DNA of 64,000 bases from Nephrocerus scutellatus (lineage: Eukaryota > Arthropoda > Insecta > Diptera > Pipunculidae), in assembly GCA_947095585.1 (NCBI GenBank), contig OX352763.1, positions 36,258,010 to 36,322,009 of the forward strand, written 5' to 3'. Positions 24,001 through 35,129 of this stretch are shown here, piece by piece. The notes under the pieces are model-generated. The model was not told where the DNA came from. It did not search any database and saw only the letters and a program-made list of their open reading frames with translations. The position numbers and the translations under genes were made by a program. Each line of letters starts with the position of its first letter. Within the stretch, counting starts at the first letter, position 1.

Positions 24001-27000
24001 GGGGGTAATGGAGTGATGGGATGGTGATTGGGGAGAAGGCGTGAAGTGTGGGTGAAGGGGACTGCTGGGGGCGATGGAGCTAAGTGTGTTATGAAGCCAC
24101 GAGCAACGCCGGGCACTTCAGTTAGTTAATTTATAAATAACAACTTTATTAAACGAAGAGTAAAAAAAAACAACCCATAAAAATTAAAATTTTTCATCTA
24201 AATTCTCTAATCGCAGAAATTGATATGGGAGCCCCTCGATCCTGGGCCATTTTTTTTTATTGTAGAAGAAAATCATCGAAACAAACATTTGACATCAGAT
24301 GTTAAAATTGAAAAAGCTCAGATCATTTTATTCTGAGCACTTAGAGCACGCTCATACTCTGAGCAAATAAGAAACACGAACATTTATCTTGAGAACTCTT
24401 TGACTGCTCTGAACTAATTTATGAAAACGCCAAATGACAGAATATTGTGAAAACTTGTTGTTCTATCTGTAAGTTGATATCGACAACAAAAAAAACGACA
24501 TCAATAAAAATACAATTCAGTAAATAAAACATGTATGTCTCGTTTCATTTGCTGGGTTCATTTGTGCGTGCGCTAAGATTTCTCTCTCTCTCTCCACCAC
24601 CACCAAAACCATGCAGCGCAGCCGACTGCGCAGCACACACCGCACACAGTCCATAAAGGGCGACGAATATCTGATGCCAGTACAGATATTTAAAAAATGT
24701 ATAAGGGCCTTGCGGCCGAACCCGGGACCCGATCACTACCAAATTTTCGAAAAAGTATTGTTTATTGGGTATACACATGTGTGTAAAATTTGAAGAAAAT
24801 CGGGTAAATTTTTTAAAATTTTTGTTTGGGAGCCCCCCGACCCCGCAGCCCGAGGGGCCTCAAAATATATAGAAGAATAGAAAGTGTTGTCTCCGGAAAT
24901 ACACATGTGTGCAAAATTTCAATAAAATCGGGCCATGGGAAGTGGGTTAAAAATTGATCGCAAGAATCCACGACAGACGACCGACCGACGACCGACCGAC
25001 GACCGACCGACGACCGACGACCCACGGGCAAGTGAAGTTAATATAGAGAATTTAATAAAAAAATTCACAAATTTATACTGGTGATAACTTTAAATGTACA
25101 CAAAACACTTATTACAACAACACTTGTACTTCACTATAATTCCCTTAGGTGGTAGCTTTGTCTCTTTGCAAGAACTTTTTGAACTTGAATGGTTGAATTC
25201 TAAATAATTAATGAATTCTCTGCAGAGAACTTCACCTATTTATACTCATTGAAAAGTTTCCAGAAACGTCCAATCTTATAGACAGAAATATCAAGCAAAG
25301 ACCCTTATCAACTTCCCTTATCTACAACTAACCATACTCATATGTAATAAGTCATCTTCCAAAAATAAACTCCATGTGTAATCATGTGCCCGCTCAAACC
25401 GGACAAACCACACAAACTGATTTGACTACATTTTTAACAACACTAGCGATTTAAACTTAAAGTCGGTTAATCTTACAGCCTAGGAGTATGCTTATGTAAG
25501 TGCTTAATTCTAATTCAGTGCCTATTTTTGTACGGTGCAATTATTATATTATACTTATTCTTATTCTTATTATTTTTAGGATAGCACTCGGTTCATCTAG
25601 TACTAACTATTTTTGTAACAATAGTCTGAATAGGCAATTAGTCAAAAAATATTTACATTTTTCAAGATAACTTATAATTTTTTTTTTACTTTAATGATGA
25701 ATTTATCGATAATGGTTTTAAAAAATTTAAAGAATGTAAATTGTTTGATCTTAAAAATTTAATTTTCTAAAAAAAAATACCAACATTGGTCTTGTATCTA
25801 GAAGTGTTCAAGACCTACAGGCTGTGAAGTGATGTAAGCTTAAAAGTACGTTTCTTCACATTAACACGCTACGTACACCGTCAGTGGTGAAAATATACCC
25901 TCCCCCTACTCCTCCAATACGAATTCTTTTTTGTAATTAACTAACGCGAAACTCTTGATTTGTTATAAATACCAGAAAGTCTTACCGCAGTTAGTTATTA
26001 TTTGGGATTCAACCAGACTAGATGATTCATGCATGTACTAGCATGTACCTACTGCTAGTTGATAGAGCTACCACCTAAGTGAATAGTAGGGATATGTAAC
26101 TGTTATAGGTAAATAAGTAATCACCAGTGTAAACTTTGGCTATTTTTTTTAATTAAATTTGTAATTTGCGAATTAATGGAATTCATTACGAACTCTTTGA
26201 ATCCTAAATTTCGTAACAATATATACTTCTTTACTTCTTCTTTAAAAAAAAAGTAACGAAATCACAGCGCTCTCAAAATTCGTAAGATTCATGGAAGATG
26301 ATTTGAAGAATACGATAACTATCGACTGCATTACAAACAATCTAAATTCATTTCAAAAAATGTTATCAATGCCGATACTGATGCCGCCGAGCGTCGTGGG
26401 CACCATTGTCGATGCGAGTCTCAACCCAAACTTTTCACGCATGAATCAATGAAAGAGTCTGTCTCGGTTCTGTCTAGGTTGAAATCACCTACGAGCATGA
26501 TCGTGATATCCTTTTGGTGTTTGGAAGCAATTTATCTGCCCGGCGTTGGGCTGTACTGCACAAAGTACTGCACACAACAAAGTGTAGACGACAAAGAGCA
26601 GGCTTCTCTTAATACCAATGGTAACCTCAGTTACGCATACGTACCCGCACCGCTGGTTAGACTTAGTTCCGATTTTGTTTTCACCTTCGACAGTGATAAA
26701 GTGCAAAGTCACCAAGGTGCTGGCGTATTCTTTTTCGTAGATTTCTACGCTGTCCGTTCTCATCACGAATTGCTTAGACTGCATTGCCCATTGCAATCCA
26801 GCAATGGAAAATTTGTCGCTCTTGCCGAGTCATGGCGGAAATTTTCAAAAATAAAAATATACTTTTACGAAATGTTTGTGAAGTCGTGTCTAACGGTTTT
26901 TTCTCACTCAATCATCCGTTGTCTAGATTTAATTAAAAGACGAAACGCGCCGACAAACTCTTACTTATTTTTCGGATCTCTATATTCTCTGTATGTATTA

Positions 27001-30000
27001 GAAGATATTTTGGATGTTCGACAACATTCAATGAAAATTTGAAGAAAGCTGAAGCTTATGCCAGGACAATCGCGCTTACCAGACAAACACGACAACAAAT
27101 ATTTTTGAATACGGCCGGCACTACGTTAAAAATATGGTTCGTTGATATCAGGAGCTATACTACAATGAGGTGGGCTTTAAAGGAAAGAAGGATTGAAATT
27201 TCTATCAGCGTATTACGTATCAGAATATCAGCGATTGTTTAAACTTAGCGAAGTAAAACTCTTCTAAGAAGCATCGAAAAGATTACGTCCCAAATAATAT
27301 TGAATAGAATAAACTCTGTAATTATGAGGTCTACCAGCATTACCGCCATTTCAACATTGTGGAGAGAATTAAGCTCGATAAATGCTGGTGGTAAGGACAC
27401 CCAGCTCATGATAGAAGAGGATCCTGCTTGGAAACACCTTTCCAGACAGTTGTGTACAATTTTAAAGTATATTTGACAAAATCTACCGACCTGTAATCTG
27501 GACAGCCTTACAAAATTAATGTATTGCCAAAACCATAATTGACAAGGTTCAATTTAAGAGTCGGGAAAGCGTTGGAAGCCCTACAAACCATGGTGTAAGG
27601 CAGACACGGTTTCTTTCGCTAATGCTATTCCTAGTGGTACTACATGGAGGTTCATGGCACAGACCCATCTGAAATCACCTAAAAGTATCCGCTGGCGAGA
27701 AATTGCACGATCTGATAGATTATGCGGATGATTTTTTCTCATGGCTTACAAATTTGGTCACAAGCAGCAACAAAATAATTAACAATGCAGAAGACGTAGG
27801 ACTGAAGATAAATTTTGCGAAACCTAAAAGCGCACGCAATCCAAAAATAGGTCTGTTTGCAAGCCGGAATAATAATAAAAGATGTGGAACAGTTTTCTTG
27901 CTTGGGAAGCATAATCGTAAAAAAACAACCCATAAAAATTAAAATTTTTCCTACTACCTATGTGTTAAAATTTGAAGAAAATCAAATCCGGAATTTCAAA
28001 TTGATTGATTTTTAAAAAATTTACATGGACACCACACGGGTCTCATGGCACTATCACTCCAACAAATTTACAAAAAGTTATGTCCATCAGTGATGCACAT
28101 TTGTTAAAAATTTGAAGAAAATCGAGCTAATTTTTAAAAAATTTATATGAGCACCCCTTGAGCCTCAGGGCCCCTTCACTCCAAAAACTTTACAAAAAAT
28201 GTTGTACATCGGAGATACAGAGGTGTATAAAATTTGAAGAAAATCGGGTTAATTTTTTTTTTTAAATATTGGGGCCCCACGAACCCGGGGCCCGGGGTCA
28301 CCAAAATTTTTACAAAAAGTGTTGCCTATCGGAGATACACGCGTATATTAAATTTGAAGAAAATCGGGTTAATTTTTTTAAAAAAAATTATAGGGTCTCC
28401 AAAATTTTTACAAAGAGTTTTTTTACAAAAAGGGTTTTTCATCGGAGATACATACGTATATACAATTTGAAGAAAATCGGGTTAATTTTTTTTTTTTAAT
28501 TTTTATGGGGCCCACGAACCCGGGGCCGGGGTCACCAAAATTTTTACAAAAAGTGTTGCCTATCGGAGATACACGCGTATATTAAATTTGAAGAAAATCG
28601 GGTTAATTTTTTTTAAAAAAAATTATGGGGTCTCCAAAATTTTTACAAAGAGTTTTTTTACAAAAAGGGTTTTTCATCGGAGATACATACGTATATACAA
28701 TTTGAAGAAAATCGGGTTAATTTTTTTTTTAAAATTTTTATGGGGCCCACGAACCCGGGGCCGGGGTCACCAAAATTTTTACAAAAAGTGTTGCCCATCG
28801 GAGATACACGCGTATATTAAATTTGAAGAAAATCGGGTTAATTTTTTTTAAAAAAAATTATGGGGTCTCCAAAATTTTTACAAAGAGTTTTTTTACAAAA
28901 AGGGTTTTTCATCGGAGATACATACGTATATACAATTTGAAGAAAATCGGGTTAATTTTTTTTTTAAATTTTTATGGGGCCCACGAACCCGGGGCCGGGG
29001 TCACCAAAATTTTTACAAAAAGTGTTGCCTATCGGAGATACACGCGTATATTAAATTTGAAGAAAATCGGGTTAATTTTTTTTAAAAAAAATTATGGGGT
29101 CTCCAAAATTTTTACAAAGAGTTTTTTTACAAAAAGGGTTTTTCATCGGAGATACATACGTATATACAATTTGAAGAAAATCGGGTTAATTTTTTTTTTA
29201 AATTTTTATGGGGCCCACGAACCCGGGGCCGGGGTCACCAAAATTTTTACAAAAAGTGTTGCCCATCGGAGATACACGCGTATATTAAATTTGAAGAAAA
29301 TCGGGTTAATTTTTTTTAAAAAAAATTATGGGGTCTCCAAAATTTTTACAAAGAGTTTTTTTACAAAAAGGGTTTTTCATCGGAGATACATACGTATATA
29401 CAATTTGAAGAAAATCGGGTTAATTTTTTTTTTTAATTTTTATGGGGCCCACGAACCCGGGGCCGGGGTCACCAAAATTTTTACAAAAAGTGTTGCCCAT
29501 CGGAGATACACGCGTATATTAAATTTGAAGAAAATCGGGTTAATTTTTTTTTAAAAAAATTATGGGGTCTCCAAAATTTTTACAAAGAGTTTTTTTACAA
29601 AAAGGGTTTTTCATCGGAGATACATACGTATATACAATTTGAAGAAAATCGGGTTAATTTTTTTTTTAAATTTTTATGGGGCCCACGAACCCGGGGCCGG
29701 GGTCACCAAAATTTTTACAAAAAGTGTTGCCTATCGGAGATACACGCGTATATACAATTTGAAGAAAATCGGGTTAATTTTTTTTTTTAATTTTTATGGG
29801 GCCCACGAACCCGGGGCCGGGGTCACCAAAATTTTTACAAAAAGTGTTGCCTATCGGAGATACACGCTTATATTAAATTTGAAGAAAATCGGGTTAATTT
29901 TTTTAAAAAAAAATTATGGGGTCTCCAAAATTTTTACAAAGAGTTTTTTTTACAAAAAGGGTTTTTCATCGGAGATACATACGTATATACAATTTGAAGA

Positions 30001-33000
30001 AAATCGGGTTAATTTTTTTTTTTAAATTTTTATGGGGCCCACGAACCCGGGGCCGGGGTCACCAAAATTTTTACAAAAAGTGTTGCCTATCGGAGATACA
30101 CGCGTATATTAAATTTGAAGAAAATCGGGTTAATTTTTTTTACAAAAAATTATGGGGTCTTGAAATTTTTTACAAAGAGTGTTGTCTATCGAAGATACAT
30201 GCGTATATAAAATTTGAAGAAATTTGGGTTATTTTTTTTAAAAAATTGTATGGAGTCCCAAGAACCCGGGGCCCAGGGTCTCCAAAATTTTTACAAAAAT
30301 TGTTGTCTACCAGAGATACACATGTGTATAAAATTTGAAAAAAATCGAGTAAAATTTTGTAAAATATTTGTATGGGAGCCCCCAGACCCCGGGGAATTTT
30401 AATAGAATGTGTTGTCTCCGGAAATATGCATGTCTGCAAATGCAATTTCAATAAAATCGGACCTTGGGAAGTGGGTTAAAAATTGATCGCAAGATTCCAC
30501 GACGAACGTCAACCGACGACAGACGACCGACGACCGGCATCCGTGTCACGGGCAAGTGAAGTTAAGTGAAGAGAATTTAAAAATGGCGGCACTGATGCGT
30601 ATAATAACTGTCTCATCATTTAATCCCGAACTTACGCATTACTTCCTCTAAAAAATCTGAAGCTGAAGAGGCCTAAACTACACAACTTCAATACAAACAA
30701 ACAATAAATTACTTTATATGGGAGCAAAATATGGAAGGTAATCAAACTCAAGTCATCTTCAGGTCTTCGTTAACCGGTGTCTAAGGAGAATACTGAAAAT
30801 CTTATGGCCCAAAAGCATTTCTAACCAAAACCATCTTCACCGTGCCCGACAATCATCCGAAATCAAGCAGCGCAAATGGCAGTCGGCTGTACACATACAA
30901 AGAAAAACATTTATTAACGAGGATGACCGTCGAATGGTTTTTTGTCCAAAAACAACTTGGAGCATCGATGCTATTATGCTATTATTATCATTACTATACT
31001 AACGAATATCGATCACTCTATGGGACAGATCAAGTTTTGTACTCGTATAGTTCGTAGATTTTTAAGTGGCCTCTGCATACACAAATCCGCTGGGCCAGAT
31101 GGTATTTCCGTAATAGATCTATATTCTTCATCTCTGGCATAACCATTGCGCAAGCTTTTCCAGTTATCCTAATCTTCTTGACTTTTTCCGAGTAGTTGGA
31201 AATCAACATTCGTTCAGCGAAACGTCAACATACAACACTAACCACCCTTCATTCACAGGTCTTGACAACGCTGATTGACCATCAGCTATAAAATATCTTG
31301 ACTCATCAATGACCACCAGTATGGTTTCCATGGACAACCAGTACAATGATTCGGTGGCATTTCTCACCAAATAGTGGCACCAGATTCTTCACCAATTTGG
31401 AGAAAGCAAACTTGGTCGTAGCGTGTACAAGATTTGCGACCCGAACCAGTCGTCGACTCGGACCACTTTCTTGTTGGTATGGTGCTCCGATTGCGGATTG
31501 CATCATCACAAAAGACTGCAAACGCGAATCAGATTCGAGTCAACGAAGAGACCAGAAACAACCACGGTCAAGCGATAGGACTCGCCATAAATGCAGAGAG
31601 AGTGCTGTGGCTGATATGTCGGGCGGAGTAGCGAAAAGGACACATCTTAAGAATACTGCCGTTAGTGCTGCTGACTCTATCTTAGGCAGTAGTGGTAAGG
31701 ATCGGAATGACTGGTTCGATGACGAATGAAAGCTAGCGACTGAATATAAGAATGTTGAGTACCGAGCAGTGCAACAATCTCATAGAACGGGCACGCTAAG
31801 ATGAATATAAAGAGCTTGGAAGATATGAAAAAACAGTTCACCGGCGAAAGAAAGCAGCCTGGGAGAAGAAATGGGAGAAAGAAGCAATGCCAAAAGACTG
31901 GCTAAGAGGCATCCTGTGTCCCATACATAAGAAAGCAACATGCAGTATGAATGGCACATGGATCGAGAAAACCGAAAAACTCTAAATTCTAGGTTTGTAA
32001 GTCAACGACAAGCTTTGTTAGAATAGGATATCTTCACATCTTCATTGTTGCCAAAAATGCTGCCAAGTATCTAGGCTTCCTTACACGGTGCCACAAATAT
32101 TTCACTCCCCGTGACCTGGCTACTATTTACAAGGCTTACATACAACTCGAGTAAAACTGTCATGTCTGATTAGGTGCACCGTAGACCACTTTACTCGACA
32201 GAATACAGAAGCGAGCGCTAGAACATTACAGGAATATATCCTGCTTGTCACTGTCTTACAGTTTTTTCCATCAAAGTTGCTCAAAAGAAATTGTCAGTTG
32301 CATGTCCCCTTTTCAGAAATTCAACCACAATATTCATAGCGCTCGAAATGCTCCACAGTTTACCCTCAACCCCATCTTAGGAGAGATGTCATCACTTTTA
32401 GTGAACCTAATTTTAATATTCCAAACAGTAATCCCATGTTCAATACGATATGGATTGAAATTGTAATTTCAAACCATTCGATGTTTATTTGTTCCCTTTA
32501 TCGTAGTCCCAATTTGTCACCTGATGACACTAAAATTGAGTTTAATTACTTATCAGACACTATAGACAAGATTTACCAATCATCACCAACATCAGTCTTG
32601 GGTGATTTTAATGTCCACAATGATTCATGGTAGACCTATTCGAATGGTAGAGATCGATCAGGTGAAACTGCTGAACTATTTTCAAATGTTAATCTTTTCA
32701 CACAACTCGTTGAAAAGCCAACTAGGTATCCCGATACTACTGGTCAATCACCTCACCTTTTAGATTTATTTCTTACAACTATGCCAGATAAATATTCAAT
32801 TGATGTATCTGCTCCATTAGGTCTTTCTGACCATGCTTTGATAGTAGCCAAATTTTCAATAACACCAGCCATTATAGAGCCTACAAGTAAAAGGCTACTC
32901 TGGCACTATAAAAACGCTAACTGTGAGCTCCTGAACCAATTTTATAGCTCATTTGATTGGTCAACCTGTTTTTCCAGCAATAATGCTGATGAAGCATCAC

Positions 33001-35080
33001 AACTTATCACGTCAACCATTTTGCTAGGAATGAAAAATTTCATTCCTTCATCATTTAAAAAGAAAAATACTCATAAAAATAAATGGTTTAACGAACATTG
33101 CAGGTCAGCAGTCGCGTGTAAAAAAGCAGCCCATTTGGACTACGTTAATTGCACTTCTGAAGAAAACCTTGTAAAGTTTCGAATAGCTAGAAACAGATCA
33201 AACGCTATATTGAAAAGGTCAAAAATAATATATGATCTTAAGATTCGAGATAGCATGCGAAAAATTTTGGATTCTGATTCAAACAGTCGAAGCTTTTGGT
33301 CGTTTGCTGCATTGGTTAAAAGAAACTTTGCAGACAATACTTCGTCTATTCCTTCTTTATTTCATAATGGTATTCATTATAGAACTGATATTGAGAAAGC
33401 TAATCTCTTAGCTTCTCATTTCGCTGATGCGTCTACTCTTCCTTTAACTAATCAAAGCCCCCCAATTCTCCCGAATCTAGGCCCAGGTATGTCTAAAATC
33501 TATTTTCGGAAACGGGTTGTTTCAAAGATTCTGAAAGAACTTGACCCCAATAAAGCGACTTGCCCCGACGGTAATCCGGCATTAGTATTGAAAAGTTGTC
33601 ATCTTACTTTGGCAAAACCGCTTAGCAAATTGTTTCATCTCTCAATGAAGACCTGTGTTTTTCCATCATTTTGGAAAATAGCAAATATTCAACCCGTTCC
33701 GAAAAAAGGTGATAAATCGGCACCTACGAACTACCGTCCTATTGCTTTGTTGTCGGTTCTATCGAAGGTAATGGAATCTATCGTTAATTTCAGACTAATG
33801 AACTATCTGGATTCGAATATTCTTTTATCCGATGTGCAGTATGGATTTCATAAAAATCGATCTTCAGGCGAACTAATGACGTGCATGACTCATTGTTTGG
33901 AGCGAAGCATTGAAAACCTAGGAGAATCAAGCGTTGTTTCCTTAGATATTGCTAAAGCTTTTGATAGAGTATGGCATGATTGTCTTATTAGTAAGATTCG
34001 TGCGCTGAATTTACACTCCTCTCTCATTACATGGATTGAGAATTATTTATGGAACCGTAAAATAAAAGTTGTATTGAATTGTATATCTTCAGATTCACAT
34101 GGGATCAATGCTGGCGTGCCTCAAGGATCATCCTTGTCGCCCACGCTCTTCTTGATATATATCAACGACCTGTTGTCTTCTACAACCTGTGATATCCATT
34201 CATTTGCTGATGATACAACACTATCGGCTTCCATTGAGTTTGTCAATCAAAAAGAATGCAATTCTCGCTTGAATGGTTCGCGTGAATTAATGAATTTGAC
34301 TATTCTGTCTAATATTCAAATCATTCTTGATTGGGGCATTTCTAACAGAGTAGAATTTAACCCAAATAAATTCCAGTCTTGCCTTTTTTCTCAGAAGACA
34401 ACTCAACGTTATGTTGCTCCTGTTATTAATGGTACCTCTATTGTGAGATCTGATTCACTTAAGTTGTTAGATTTAAAAGTATCAAGTGATCTTTCCTGGA
34501 AAGAACATATTTATGAAATTTCAAAAAGAGCTAGCCAATGTTTAGGCTTCATAAGACTTCTATTGTAACTTCTACTTCACTCCCCCTGAAGTATTAAGAT
34601 TATATAAATCTTATGTTAGACCCATTTTAGAATTTAATTCACATGTGTGGGGTGGTGCTGCAAGATCGCAATTGGTTCATCTTGATGGTGTTCAAAATAG
34701 AGTTATCCGTTTGATAAACGATGTAACCATTACTTCGTCTCTTGATACTTTGGAGCACAGACGAAATGTAGGAGCTTTATCTGTTTTCTATAAATCTTAC
34801 AACGGTAAATGTTCTTTAGAAACCCGTTCTCTAGTTCCAGGGCCTTTTCTCAGTAAACGTGAACACTCGTTTAAGGTGCAAGCAACATAGATTTGCCTTA
34901 AAACTTTTTTATGTAGAAGCCAACACTTTAAATCCTCCTTTTTTCCGAGAGTCTCTTCGATGTAGAATCAATTGGTCGAATACGTGTTTCCCGAATCTTA
35001 TAATCTGCAGGCGTTCAAATTAGCCGTTAACAACTTCTTGAAGGATGATGGTTAAAGTATTCATAAGTTGTTTCTTAATA

Positions 35081-35129
<49 letters not shown>

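Noticed and set aside
23847..24116. Proline-rich 89-codon minus-strand ORF
   Set aside because: Composition of a G-rich block; no homologue recalled, no gene context.
26449..27042. 197-codon plus-strand ORF as a possible novel gene
   Set aside because: The opposite strand carries a LINE endonuclease G-D-F-N box, so this is more likely a shadow of transposon debris; no splice or family support.
28823..29554. 243-codon ORF in the tandem array
   Set aside because: Stop-free reading through a short repeat; homopolymer runs give Phe/Lys strings; no start context or domain.
28234..30230. CRISPR-like array
   Set aside because: Repeats are contiguous monomers with no unique spacers; eukaryotic context.
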